From CBDUZS01 sp965371785 (GTDB lineage: Bacteria; Fermentibacterota; Fermentibacteria; Fermentibacterales; JCC-6), in NCBI GenBank assembly GCA_965371785.1, contig CBDUZS010000038.1:1-25101 (forward strand): DNA of 25,101 nt. The letters run 5' to 3'. The position numbers and the translations under genes are program-made. Position 1 is the first letter of the stretch; each line of letters starts with the position of its first letter. Positions 16,601-24,044 of the stretch are shown here, in pieces. Below the pieces are notes generated by a model, which was not told the origin of the DNA, searched no databases, and saw only the letters and a list, made by a program, of their open reading frames with translations.

Positions 16601-17209
16601 TACGGAGGTCTCGATCACGTCCTTGCCCAGGGCTTGAACGTCAACGTCCTCGTCCTGGATACGGGTGTCTACTCGAACACGGGAGGCCAGTGCTCAAAGG
16701 CTACTCCACTCGGCGCTGTAGCCAAGTTCGCAGCCTCCGGCAAACCGGTTCCCAAGAAGGATCTCGGCATGATCTGCATGGCCTACGGCAATATCTACAT
16801 AGCCCAGATTGCCATGGGAGCCAACTACAACCAGACGGTAAAGGCTCTGGTCGAGGCCGAGACTTTCGACGGACCGAGCATCGTGATCTGCTACACCCAC
16901 TGCATTGCCCATGGTATCGATATGACCAACGGTCTCGAAGCACAGAAGCTGGCCGTCAACTCCGGATTCTGGCCTCTCTTCAGGTTCGACCCCAGAAGAA
17001 TCGATCATGGCGAGAAGCCGCTCCAACTCGACAGCAAACCACCTTCCATTCCCTTCAAGGATTTCGCCTACAACGAAGTCAGGTTCAAGACGCTGACGAA
17101 GAGCAAGCCGGAACATGCCGCCGAGCTCCTCGTACTCGCACAGGAGGAAGTGGACAGGCGCTGGAGGCTCTACGAGCAGATGGCCGATATGGAGTGGGTA
17201 AAGGAGTAG
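13670..17209 (+). CDS. nifJ: Pyruvate:ferredoxin (flavodoxin) oxidoreductase
   Basis: The one-chain enzyme (1179 residues) oxidatively decarboxylates pyruvate to acetyl-CoA and reduces ferredoxin, or runs the reverse. The start at MDKRMITIDGNEA matches the family and has AGGA upstream; an in-frame ATG at 13619, right after the asnS stop, would add 17 atypical residues. Domains in order: YPITPSSPMGE pyruvate/TPP pyrimidine domain; gamma domain (GTVGANKNSIKIIG); two 4Fe-4S sites (C689, C692, C695, C699 and C745, C748, C751, C755); TPP domain with GDGWAYDIGYGG (D970). Third-cluster cysteines C819, C822, C847 and C1078 are all present, so all twelve cluster ligands are intact. This points to an anaerobic, ferredoxin-based metabolism. 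Confidence 0.96.
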   Translation: MDKRMITIDGNEATAMMAHKLSEVIAIYPITPSSPMGEHSDAWSSQGKTNIWGTIPFVQEMQSEGGASASVHGALQTGALTTTFTASQGLLLMIPSMYKIAAELTPTVFHVSARSLACQALSIFGDHSDVMGVRQTGFALMSSCSIQEAMDLAVISHASTLKARIPFVHFFDGFRTSHEIQKIELVSDETLTAMMDDELIIAHRNRGLNPNRPVVRGTSQNPDVYFQGRETVNKYYVVTPGIVQHYMDRFADLTGRSYHIFDYVGAPDAERIIIQMGSGCETAHATVEYLCEQGEKVGLLKVRLYRPFDGEAFLEAIPDTVKTIVVLDRTKEPGGPGEPLYMDVLTTFGEKGISGIRVIGGRYGLSSKEYTPAMVKTVLDEASKAEPKNHFTLGINDDVTGTSLDVLDFTLKIPGMIQAVFMGLGSDGTVGANKNSIKIIGGETDNYAQGYFVYDSKKAGALTVSHLRFGPKPIKLTCLVDKADFVACHQTMFMEKYDVLGYAADGGTFLLNTPFGPEEIWDHLTRTAQKHIIDKKLKFYVIDAYKVAKETGMGVMINTIMQTCFFAISGVLPSEEEAIQKIKDAILKSYGKKGEDVVQQNYNAVDQAVANLFEVSHPDEVTSSVTMPATVSENAPDFVRNVTATIIRMDGNDVPVSAMPADGSWPTGTTMWEKRNVAQDIPVWNPDVCLQCGICSFVCPHAAIRIKAYDPSLLDNAPSGFKSVDAKGPQFTGMKFTVQVAPEDCTGCMMCVNACPGKNREEPGKKAINMAYQPPLRAQEAENYTFFLDIPDFDRSKLNRATIKGSQLMKPLFEYSGACAGCGETPYVKLVSQLFGDRSVIANATGCSSIYGGNLPTTPYTFNIDGRGPAWNNSLFEDAAEFGFGFRLTADKHTVIAVELLQKLESSIGSDLVAAMLACEQKDEQEIEEQRTRLEKLRKILTGVDSPDARLLESVADYLVRRSVWIFGGDGWAYDIGYGGLDHVLAQGLNVNVLVLDTGVYSNTGGQCSKATPLGAVAKFAASGKPVPKKDLGMICMAYGNIYIAQIAMGANYNQTVKALVEAETFDGPSIVICYTHCIAHGIDMTNGLEAQKLAVNSGFWPLFRFDPRRIDHGEKPLQLDSKPPSIPFKDFAYNEVRFKTLTKSKPEHAAELLVLAQEEVDRRWRLYEQMADMEWVKE

Positions 17210-17230
17210 CCGGAAGGCTCTACCGATTGA

Positions 17231-17261
17231 AAAGCCCCGGGCGGAACTGCCCGGGGTTTTT
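17231..17261. terminator. Bidirectional rho-independent terminator after nifJ
   Basis: The 8-bp GC stem CCCCGGGC (17235-17242) pairs with GCCCGGGG (17249-17256) and is flanked by A-rich and T-rich sides. On the plus strand it ends in five T residues; on the minus strand it ends in CTTTTC. It can stop both nifJ and the convergent TetR operon. Confidence 0.88.
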
Positions 17262-17279
17262 CGTACAGCGACCTCGGTT

Positions 17280-17573
17280 TCAGATACTCCTGGAAATCAG
17301 AGAACGGGACTTGCTTCCACCCTCGGGAACCTCTTCTCCCGTTTTAGTCTCCTCCGGACAGGGCGGCGGAACAGGCATCATGCAGCATTCTCCACCGGCG
17401 CACCCTGAAATATCAGATACCGGCTCGCAGTCTTCATCCCCGATTTCATCAGAACAGGTTCCGGGGGCCGGCGGGTCGCATCCGGCTGAGGATTCACCCG
17501 GCAGTGTAAAGACCAGGATTGTCAGAAGTACGGCCATTGTGCCGGGAATGGATCGCGTTAGCATCGGCGGCAC
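17280..17573 (-). CDS. Small secreted cysteine-rich protein
   Basis: A 97-residue frame with a plausible signal peptide (MLTRSIPGTMAVLLTILVF, cleavage near SSA/GC) and a short mature part. The mature part has seven cysteines (C32, C40, C49, C58, C63, C64, C72) and many Pro, Gly and acidic residues, then a basic Ser/Arg end. No family is recognised. It starts 5 bases after the stop of the DNRLRE gene and ends before a terminator, so it fits as the third gene of the TetR operon. No good ribosome binding site is seen; the true start may be ATG 17564 or 17537. The odd number of cysteines suggests a metal, cofactor or intermolecular disulfide, but that is speculative. Confidence 0.5.
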   Translation of the reverse strand: MPPMLTRSIPGTMAVLLTILVFTLPGESSAGCDPPAPGTCSDEIGDEDCEPVSDISGCAGGECCMMPVPPPCPEETKTGEEVPEGGSKSRSLISRSI

Positions 17574-17578
17574 CGCGG

Positions 17579-18214
17579 TCAGTTCATGACCTTCACGCCA
17601 CCCCAGGTCGTTTCATCCAGAGACGAGGGGGGCGTGTAGGTGATCACAAGGCGCGGACGGTAACCGGGGTTCCCTACATTCGAGGATCGAAAAGCGCAAT
17701 CGCTGGTGGACGTGCAGCCTGTGCTATGACAGAGCATGCCGAAATTGTCGACAGTTCCTTCAAACCAGAGGGCTACAAAATCTGTGACGTCGAAGACGTG
17801 CCAGGAGCTGGTGCCGGGCCAGTTCGAAGTGAACAGAGCACCATCTGTCGTGTGATCCGGTCTGTTGGCGTATGTAACCGTGTTCTCGTTCCATGCCTCG
17901 ATCACGCGGTAGTGTGCCATCTGGCCCGACGGGGACCCGTAGAACGTTGCGCAGAAGATCCGGAATTCCGCGTCGTCGATTGTCGCGCCTTCCGGAATGG
18001 AACTCAGATCCCACTGTATGAACGTACGGTTATAGCAGGCAGAGTAACGGCCCTGTGCAAGGTACTGGTTGCCGAGCATTGGATTGGTGGCCCCGGGTAT
18101 GCAATCGCATACGAAGGCGTCCTGGCTCGGTTCCAGCGTAATTTCTTCCGCTGTTGCGGGGAGTACGAGCAGGCAGTTGATGAATAAAATACAGAGTAGA
18201 CCGGTTTTCAGCAT
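17579..18214 (-). CDS. Secreted DNRLRE-type (CBM96-like) protein with C-terminal WG tail
   Basis: The start at MLKTGLLCILFINCLLVLPA has GGGAAGGAG six bases upstream, overlapping the end of the TetR gene, so coupling is likely. The 211-residue protein has a signal peptide, then the DNRLRE pattern: ITLEPSQDAFVCD, FIQWDLSSIPEGATIDDAEFRIF, VIEAWNENTVTYANRP, DVTDFVALWFEGTVDNFG and PRLVITYTPP. These beta-sandwich domains occur in surface proteins and carbohydrate-acting enzymes, often as binding modules. Here the domain stands alone and has eight cysteines in the mature part, more than usual. The end SLDETTWGGVKVMN repeats the tail of the secreted protein at 698-1423. Regulation by the adjacent TetR protein is inferred from the operon. 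Confidence 0.83.
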   Translation of the reverse strand: MLKTGLLCILFINCLLVLPATAEEITLEPSQDAFVCDCIPGATNPMLGNQYLAQGRYSACYNRTFIQWDLSSIPEGATIDDAEFRIFCATFYGSPSGQMAHYRVIEAWNENTVTYANRPDHTTDGALFTSNWPGTSSWHVFDVTDFVALWFEGTVDNFGMLCHSTGCTSTSDCAFRSSNVGNPGYRPRLVITYTPPSSLDETTWGGVKVMN

Positions 18215-18218
18215 CCTC

Positions 18219-18833
18219 TCACTCCTTCCCTCTAACTGATGAAACACGTAAGCAGGTCAGCAGTTCACCGAAAACGTACTCTTCGAAAATCTCCAGCGGT
18301 CTGCCGCAGTCAGCGACCTTGAGATAGATGAGAGCTCCCTGCCAGCTGTTTATGATGAACTCTGCAAGCTTACCGGTATCCGTATCGTGCCACAGGTCAC
18401 CGGTCTGCACCGCTCTGTCAAGGCACATCCTGACCGGCTCGAGGATGTCCGCGAAGACATCGTGGAGTTTTTCCCTGAACTTCGGATTCACTGCGGCAAG
18501 CTCCTGTGTGATGTTCCCAATCGGGCAGCCGCACTTCTCTTCCTCGTTCGTAAACGACTCTCTGAAGTACTCGAAGAATGTTCTCAGCCGAACGAGAGGG
18601 GGTGTGTCAGAGTCTTCCGAAAGGTAACCGTAGAATGATTTGCTGATATGTCTGTGAAGGTACTCGATGAGCTTCAGACCGAAATCCTCCTTGCTGTCGA
18701 AGTAGTAGTAGAAGGAGCCCTTCGGAACGTCCGCAGCCTTGAGGATCTCGTTCAACCCCGTGTTGTTGAAACCATTCCTCCTGATAAGCTGAGCGCCCTT
18801 TTCAAGTATCCTGGTCTGGGTATCTTTGCCCAT
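18219..18833 (-). CDS. TetR-family transcriptional regulator, NemR-like
   Basis: The start MGKDTQTRILEKG is chosen because GAAAGGA is 6 bases upstream and the predicted mRNA begins only about 14 bases before it; two more ATGs just upstream lack room for a binding site. The protein has 204 residues. The N-terminal helix-turn-helix reads TGLNEILKAADVPKGSFYYYFDSKEDFG (25-52). The ligand domain contains CGCPIGNITQEL (C101, C103) and GALIYLK (K172). The C103-K172 distance of 69 residues equals that of Cys106 and Lys175, the redox switch of E. coli NemR (from memory). It probably represses its own operon in the absence of an electrophile or oxidant. Four bases separate its stop from the next gene. 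Confidence 0.88.
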   Translation of the reverse strand: MGKDTQTRILEKGAQLIRRNGFNNTGLNEILKAADVPKGSFYYYFDSKEDFGLKLIEYLHRHISKSFYGYLSEDSDTPPLVRLRTFFEYFRESFTNEEEKCGCPIGNITQELAAVNPKFREKLHDVFADILEPVRMCLDRAVQTGDLWHDTDTGKLAEFIINSWQGALIYLKVADCGRPLEIFEEYVFGELLTCLRVSSVRGKE

Positions 18834-18853
18834 CATCATTCCTTTCGGAGCCA

Positions 18854-18882
18854 ATATTAGACCAGTCGTCTACAAGTGTCAA
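18854..18882 (-). promoter_or_regulatory. Promoter of the TetR operon
   Basis: Perfect TTGACA (18882-18877), a 17-base spacer and TAATAT (18859-18854). The transcript should start near 18847, which gives a very short leader holding only the ribosome binding site. Confidence 0.72.
18858..18872 (-). promoter_or_regulatory. Probable TetR/NemR-type operator inside the promoter spacer
   Basis: TAGAC and GTCTA arms around five bases (TAGACCAGTCGTCTA on the plus strand) fill most of the -35/-10 spacer and touch the -10 box. The TAGAC...GTCTA arms resemble the NemR box as I remember it. Binding there would block RNA polymerase, so autorepression is the simplest reading. Confidence 0.6.
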
Positions 18883-18917
18883 GTACCGACATGGAGCATT
18901 TCCAACCCCTCGGGTGA

Positions 18918-19358
18918 TTATCTACTCCAGCCTTTTCCCGCGTCCGGCTTCGAATCGGCATTCCGGTATGGTTTGATGTCCAGCAGCGGTGTTCCGTCGA
19001 GTGCACTCAGCCCGGTCGTGTAGACAAGGTTCTTCTCGATCTTTAGAATTCGCGCGATGTCGATACCTATGGGGTTGGGTCTGTTAGGTGATCGGCTGGC
19101 AAAGAGACCAACCGTTCCGCCGTTCAGAGACGGCGGGTGGGCAAGGTTCGAGCCATCGTAGCCGCGGACCCTGTCCATGTGGAAGATCACGAACACGTAC
19201 CTGAAGCATTCCAGATCCTCGAGAGCGCTCTCGTACCGGGGGTAAAGCTCGAGGATGAACGGCCCACTGTCGTCATCCTCAATTGCCTGAAACGGCGCAG
19301 TGTCCCTGTAGGGTGTGCGCACAATACCTATCGGGTGATAAGCAATCATCTCCGGCAT
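18918..19358 (-). CDS. trmO: TrmO-like tRNA methyltransferase (TsaA / UPF0066 family)
   Basis: The protein has 146 residues, the short form of the family. The opening PIGIVRTPYRDTAPFQ, the central FRYVFVIFHMDRV and the signature SRSPNRPNPIGIDIARIL are diagnostic of the TsaA beta-barrel. E. coli TrmO methylates the N6-threonylcarbamoyladenosine at position 37 of tRNAs, using S-adenosylmethionine; short homologues are assumed to do the same or a related methylation. GGGAGG lies 8 bases before the ATG. A weak promoter (TATATT, 19421-19416, with a poor -35 box) lies upstream. It is a single gene between the TetR operon and the membrane glycosyltransferases. Confidence 0.85.
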   Translation of the reverse strand: MPEMIAYHPIGIVRTPYRDTAPFQAIEDDDSGPFILELYPRYESALEDLECFRYVFVIFHMDRVRGYDGSNLAHPPSLNGGTVGLFASRSPNRPNPIGIDIARILKIEKNLVYTTGLSALDGTPLLDIKPYRNADSKPDAGKGWSR

Positions 19359-19447
19359 GGTGTCAGCCTCCCATCAGGCAGAAAAGGCCATCGGCAGAAC
19401 CCTTCACTCGGGGGGAATATACCGACTACGGCATGCTCCTCGGAAAC

Positions 19448-21043
19448 TCAGTTCAGCAGGTAGGTTCTGAATCCGTTCTGGACGAAAAGAAACTCGTAAT
19501 CGCTCATGTGCTCATCCAGCCATCCTGAATTGATGAGATAATCATCTATCCTGAATCCGGTGGGGCAGCCCTGGCACGTTACTTCCGTGTCGATGAAGAC
19601 GAGTGCAGGCCTGTTGGTTCGAATGTCCGATCCCAACTCCGCCAGGAATTGAAGTTCCTCGTCAGCCATGTCGGAAGGAGATCTGTAACAGAAGCCTGAG
19701 GAACCGGAGTAATGCGACGGAGGCGCATTGGAGTAGATCAGTGCGATGGGAAAGGCTGACAGGAATCTGGTTCCCGGTAATCTATCGGCGTAAACCAGTG
19801 TAGGATATTTAGGATAGACACAGGTGGAAATGAATGAGATCCGCTCACCTGGATCCGAGTATATCTCGATTACCTTCAGAAACTCGTTCATGTTCGAGTA
19901 CATGGAACCTGCGTACCGGAAGGAGTTTCCGGCCAGTATCAGGCAGGCAGCAACCGGACCGAGCAGCAGAGCGATGTTGATCGTTTTTCCGGCAATTCCA
20001 CGCGATCCGTACCTTTCGAACAGAACTGCGACGGAACCTGTCACAAGCACTACCACGAGCCCGAACGCCGGAAACAGCTGGTAAAGCCAGCCCTTGTGCT
20101 GAAGGAAGAAGAAACCGACAGCTAGAATAGATGCGGCAAGCATTAATTCGAGAAGATGCCTGACTGCCTGCCTGCTTCTGAACATGGTCAGAACGGAGAG
20201 CATTGCGCCTCCGAGAAACAGCAGCCAGAATCGGAGGTTTCCCCGTATCATATTGTAGAGAGACGCGTTGTAAGAATGGTAACCTGCAGCAATGAAAGGT
20301 ACCCATCTGGTGAAGAAGGGGGATTGTATGGAGCCGGGAAGCAGAAGCAGATGAACGGCAAAGACAAGTACAACGGAGTACACCGCAATCATCTCTGGCG
20401 TGCGGTAAGTCCTCCTCCCTCGAATACGTATCCACATCCAGGCTTCGATCAGAACCACCAGGGCAAGGAAGGATGGTTTGCACAGCATCATAATTCCTGT
20501 GAGTAAACCGGTTACCAGCGCCAGTGGAATGCTCACACCGACATCCTGCGTTCTGGAGTACCTGACGAGCAGAAATGGAAGCCAGGCGAGCACGAACAGA
20601 TGCTCCCTCTGTCCGAAATCTCCATTGCTGAAAGCCTTCAGCGACAGAATCAGCACCGATGAAGCGATGAGGACGGCTCCAGTCCATGTGCTGAACAGCC
20701 CTGACCTCCGCACCAGCAGCAACACGGCGAAACAGCTGAAGAGAGTAAAGACAAGGACTCCCGCAAAGAACACCAGTGGCACGTTCACGCCAAGAACATT
20801 CGACAGCAGAACAGGTGGAACATGGATGTACTGCGCCATATGCAGATTTGTCTCGACGTGATCCATGAAGGGAATGCTTCCTTCGGAGATTAGCCTTCCG
20901 CACTGGAGCAGGAGTGCGCAGTCGTGGTTCAGCAGCATACCCGAGAACAAAACGGCAAAGACCATGATCGAAGCGCAGATACTCAAGGCTGCAATCGGGA
21001 TGTTTCTCGAATAACGTGCGGACAGCCCGTATCCTGCCGTCAT
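19448..21043 (-). CDS. GT-C type membrane glycosyltransferase-like protein (second gene of pair)
   Basis: The protein has 531 residues with about ten hydrophobic segments in the first ~380, then a soluble C-terminal domain. The first loop after the first membrane helix has LNHDCALLLQCGRLISEGSIPFMDHVETN. This is the acidic-residue loop plus 'GRLxxEGxxPxxD' pattern of GT39/ArnT-like GT-C enzymes, which use polyprenyl-phosphate sugars on the outer side of the inner membrane. HKGWLYQLFPAFG is also typical. The substrate is unknown; glycan or protein glycosylation is likely. Its ATG overlaps the TGA of the upstream gene (ATGA), so the two are translationally coupled and may act as a pair. Confidence 0.75.
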   Translation of the reverse strand: MTAGYGLSARYSRNIPIAALSICASIMVFAVLFSGMLLNHDCALLLQCGRLISEGSIPFMDHVETNLHMAQYIHVPPVLLSNVLGVNVPLVFFAGVLVFTLFSCFAVLLLVRRSGLFSTWTGAVLIASSVLILSLKAFSNGDFGQREHLFVLAWLPFLLVRYSRTQDVGVSIPLALVTGLLTGIMMLCKPSFLALVVLIEAWMWIRIRGRRTYRTPEMIAVYSVVLVFAVHLLLLPGSIQSPFFTRWVPFIAAGYHSYNASLYNMIRGNLRFWLLFLGGAMLSVLTMFRSRQAVRHLLELMLAASILAVGFFFLQHKGWLYQLFPAFGLVVVLVTGSVAVLFERYGSRGIAGKTINIALLLGPVAACLILAGNSFRYAGSMYSNMNEFLKVIEIYSDPGERISFISTCVYPKYPTLVYADRLPGTRFLSAFPIALIYSNAPPSHYSGSSGFCYRSPSDMADEELQFLAELGSDIRTNRPALVFIDTEVTCQGCPTGFRIDDYLINSGWLDEHMSDYEFLFVQNGFRTYLLN

Positions 21044-22611
21044 TGCCGCACCATTCGTGTCATTTCTCTTCCGTCGAACAGGAGGAAGGAGCTGATATCA
21101 GGTTCCCTGAAATCAGGTTCTCTGAGATGGATGACATTCCCTTCAACGGACGGATCGAATGATGTGGAATCTATCGCAGTGTACTCCCAGTGTTGCGGTA
21201 TTGTCAGAACAAGCCCGTCGTCAGCCACCAGTACCCGTACGGTATCGGTGAGAGAGTTCACGCCATGAGTGCAGAGAACCCTGAATTCTCCCCGGGCTTC
21301 CCTTCCATGGAAAAGGGTGACAGCTTCCGAAAGGCCGTTCCTCAGCACGTACGCGCCCTGGAAATTGTCCGGGAGATTCAGTATCAGGACGCTGTCCTGA
21401 TTCTCGTTTGAAACCATCCGGGTGATTTCGAGAGAAAGACGTCCGGCGGTCTGCCACCGTGTATTGACCTGTTGCAGAAAAACAAAGCCCAGCACAGCGA
21501 GTACGATCAGGATCGCTGCCGAAGTCTTTCTGCCAGGAACAAGGGTGATCAGAGAACAGAGCAGGATGACTGCAAAGGCGCTGGGAAGGTAAAGAAACCT
21601 CTCCGACTGGGTGGTCTGGACTGATACTTTCATCGTGAGCACCGGAAGAAGGCTCAGGAAGAAGCAGGCTCCGAGAAGAATCAGGTGAACGACTCTCTTC
21701 TTCAGGTGAATCTTCCTGCCCCGTGCAACCAGAATGGCTGCAAGGATGCCTGCACCCAGAATGAAAGCGAATGTAATCGTCAAAAAGCCGTTCGGTTGAG
21801 GAAGCGGGGGGAGAAATACACGCACTGCGAATCGCCCCAGGTTTTCAAGGGTCTGACCACTGAAGATGGCCAGATGCCGCTCGGTTCCCAATCCGCCTAC
21901 GTAGTGTCCCAACAGGATTTTTCGTGCAATGAAATAGATGATCAGGCCGAGCGCAGAGGAAGCAATAGCCCATCGAGAATGAACTGAAGGGAATTTGCAT
22001 TCAGTTATCCTATAGGCAATTACAAATGCGAGCCATACTGCCGGGATGAACAGTGCGCTCTCCTTCGCAAGCACAGCGGTCATGAACAGACCGATGGTCA
22101 GACCGAGAAGGAGACCTGAACGCCTTCGAAGAAGCAGCATGAAGGTGTAGATCGATAGGAGACCTGACGCTCCGGCTAACACATCCGTTCTTCCCGATAT
22201 CCATGAAACCGATTCCGAATGTGAAGGCAATGCTATGAAAACGCAGGCTGTGAGAAACGCAGGAAGGGTTTTTTCAGTCAATCCCCACTCCTTGAAGATA
22301 AGAAGTGAGATCAGGAACACTGCACTTCCGACCATCCCATGGAACAGGATGTTCGTTAGATGGAAACCTGCAGGCTCGAAACCCCATATCGCATGGTCGG
22401 AGAGAAATGACAGTACCGTAACCGGTCTCAGGAAACCACCGGTATCCTCTCCCCACTGCCAGTACATTCCGTCTCGGGCAACACGCCCGATGAGGGTAAA
22501 ATCATCGGAGAGGAAGTAAGAGGAAATGATGCTGCCGTAGCAGACAACGGAGAAGAGAACGATTCCCGCGATACAGATCAGACGTGTCTTCGAGGACCGG
22601 TCACTCCCCAT
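21040..22611 (-). CDS. GT-C type membrane glycosyltransferase-like protein (first gene of pair)
   Basis: The start MGSDRSSKTRL follows GGAAGGAG with 4-base spacing; an in-frame codon 9 residues upstream lacks one. The 523-residue protein has a helix at once (LICIAGIVLFSVVCYGSII), then YFLSDDFTLIGR. The Asp-Asp in the first outside loop is the catalytic acidic pair position of GT-C enzymes. FLRPVTVLSFLSDHAIWGFEPAGFHLTNILFH resembles TMTC/PMT-like proteins that modify proteins or lipids with polyprenyl-linked sugars. About ten membrane segments and a C-terminal ~130-residue soluble domain follow. The target is unknown. It is the first gene of the two-gene operon. A TATATT (22686-22681) upstream may be a -10 box but has no convincing -35. 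Confidence 0.75.
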   Translation of the reverse strand: MGSDRSSKTRLICIAGIVLFSVVCYGSIISSYFLSDDFTLIGRVARDGMYWQWGEDTGGFLRPVTVLSFLSDHAIWGFEPAGFHLTNILFHGMVGSAVFLISLLIFKEWGLTEKTLPAFLTACVFIALPSHSESVSWISGRTDVLAGASGLLSIYTFMLLLRRRSGLLLGLTIGLFMTAVLAKESALFIPAVWLAFVIAYRITECKFPSVHSRWAIASSALGLIIYFIARKILLGHYVGGLGTERHLAIFSGQTLENLGRFAVRVFLPPLPQPNGFLTITFAFILGAGILAAILVARGRKIHLKKRVVHLILLGACFFLSLLPVLTMKVSVQTTQSERFLYLPSAFAVILLCSLITLVPGRKTSAAILIVLAVLGFVFLQQVNTRWQTAGRLSLEITRMVSNENQDSVLILNLPDNFQGAYVLRNGLSEAVTLFHGREARGEFRVLCTHGVNSLTDTVRVLVADDGLVLTIPQHWEYTAIDSTSFDPSVEGNVIHLREPDFREPDISSFLLFDGREMTRMVRQ

Positions 22612-22799
22612 GTGACTCCTTCCACGAGACGGACACATTCAACAGGTGTAACAGTCCTGTCCGTGCATGATGGTTGAGCAAATATACTTCATTTGAATTC
22701 TGTAATGGTGTGGATTCGACATGTTAACGATTATTCGAATACGAGCTAAGGAGCATCAGTTTTGAAAGGTACTTTCCGATCAGGTCCAATACTCGCAGC

Positions 22800-24044
22800 T
22801 TATCGAAAAGCATTCCTTATGTGCCTTGTCTGCTTCCTGATTGTCGGAAGAACACGCTCATGCATCGATGGATCTACTTTCAGACGATCCAGACCTGTTT
22901 CGAGCACAACAGAGGTTGCCTCAGCCATGTTTTGTACGTAACCACGAAGCCACTTTGACCCTACTTCGCACTCCTCAGCGAGAATATCGAATTGTCGTGG
23001 ACCAATCCTTCCAGGATCTGATCTCGATCCAATGTTCATTGCCATGTCTCGATGGAGGTTACTGTAACTGAGCGTACATACCAGATCGTAGAATGGTGCA
23101 AGCCCCATACTACCGTCTGCTCGATAGAGTAATGATAGATTCTTCCCATGGGCATCAGAATTGCCGATCAACAAGTTGAAAATAAGCCACCTTATTAACT
23201 GATCACGCTCTACAACTGGCTCTGTGCAGACTCTGTCGATCAACTCGAAACACTCTTTGAAAGACGGGCCGCCCTCCGTTTCGTACTTCCGTACGGAAGG
23301 CAAACCCATGGCCTGGCACATATCTTCCTGATGCAAGCGTCTAAGAAGACCTGATCCTTCCCCAATCCTGTCATACCTTGATACCAGGCATGTTTCGATA
23401 TCTCCAATACGAAAGAGTCGGGCTTCTACTGTGCGCAGTCCGAGATGACTTGCCAAACTGATCATAAGCACTTCGTTTGCTGGAAGATCTTTGAAATCGC
23501 GGTTTGGGAACTTCAGGATATGAGTGGAAGGCGCCCCATCCTCAGGAAGCATCACCTTCCCATCTTCAACTCGAACAGGAAGCTTATCTTGAACACCAGC
23601 AAGCGATAAGCGCGCTTTTCCCGATCCTACGATTGACGAGAAAACGCCAGACGTCATGATCCGATCATACAACTCACTTTCTGAGATGGGTTTATAACTC
23701 TGCTCCTGAACAGCTGGTGGATCTAAGGAACCAATCCACAACGCGCCTGCACATTCACCTCCTATCCGTGACAGAAGTTCGAAATCATTGTCGATGGAGA
23801 TGCCCAGCTCCTTCGACACATGCTCTCGTACCATGCCTTCCGGGAGAAGATTGGCGAAGAACGGGTGTGCTCTTTCGGGGGAGTAGGTGTCTTCTGTTAA
23901 AGGCAAGCTAACAGAGACATGGTAGCTATCAGGATTTTCAAGCCAGGATGATGAGTATCGGAATGACATCCGACCTTCAGGATCAGCCTGAATGACACCG
24001 ACATTACACTTATCAGCAAAGACATTCAGGTTGCTCTCAGGCAC
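22800..24044 (-). CDS. hipA: HipA-family serine/threonine-protein kinase toxin
   Basis: A GTG start at 24044 is chosen: GGAGG sits five bases before it and the product PESNLNVFADKCNVGVI begins like other HipA proteins; a TTG at 24083 has no such site. This gives 414 residues and an 8-base overlap with hipB. Features in this numbering: autophosphorylated-serine loop RLSLAGVQDK (S147), ATP lysine THILKFPN (K178), catalytic GNSDAHGKN (D297, N302) and metal-binding FYD (D320). They fit Ser150, Lys181, Asp309, Asn314 and Asp332 of E. coli HipA, so it looks active. HipA phosphorylates glutamyl-tRNA synthetase, stalls translation and causes dormancy; the target here may differ. Base composition is a little lower in GC than the core genes, by eye. 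Confidence 0.92.
   Translation of the reverse strand: MPESNLNVFADKCNVGVIQADPEGRMSFRYSSSWLENPDSYHVSVSLPLTEDTYSPERAHPFFANLLPEGMVREHVSKELGISIDNDFELLSRIGGECAGALWIGSLDPPAVQEQSYKPISESELYDRIMTSGVFSSIVGSGKARLSLAGVQDKLPVRVEDGKVMLPEDGAPSTHILKFPNRDFKDLPANEVLMISLASHLGLRTVEARLFRIGDIETCLVSRYDRIGEGSGLLRRLHQEDMCQAMGLPSVRKYETEGGPSFKECFELIDRVCTEPVVERDQLIRWLIFNLLIGNSDAHGKNLSLLYRADGSMGLAPFYDLVCTLSYSNLHRDMAMNIGSRSDPGRIGPRQFDILAEECEVGSKWLRGYVQNMAEATSVVLETGLDRLKVDPSMHERVLPTIRKQTRHIRNAFR

Noticed and set aside
16561..17589. Long plus-strand frame (342 codons) in another frame of nifJ, and long minus-strand frames inside asnS (12720-13511) and nifJ (15659-16348)
   Set aside because: They lie wholly or mostly in strongly conserved coding sequence of recognised genes, have biased composition (rich in Arg, Ser, Gly or His) and no family motifs. 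They are shadows of codon use.
22762..22776. Hairpin GAAAG-GTA-CTTTC downstream of hipA as a terminator
   Set aside because: The stem is only 5 bp and is followed on the minus strand by AAAAC rather than T residues.
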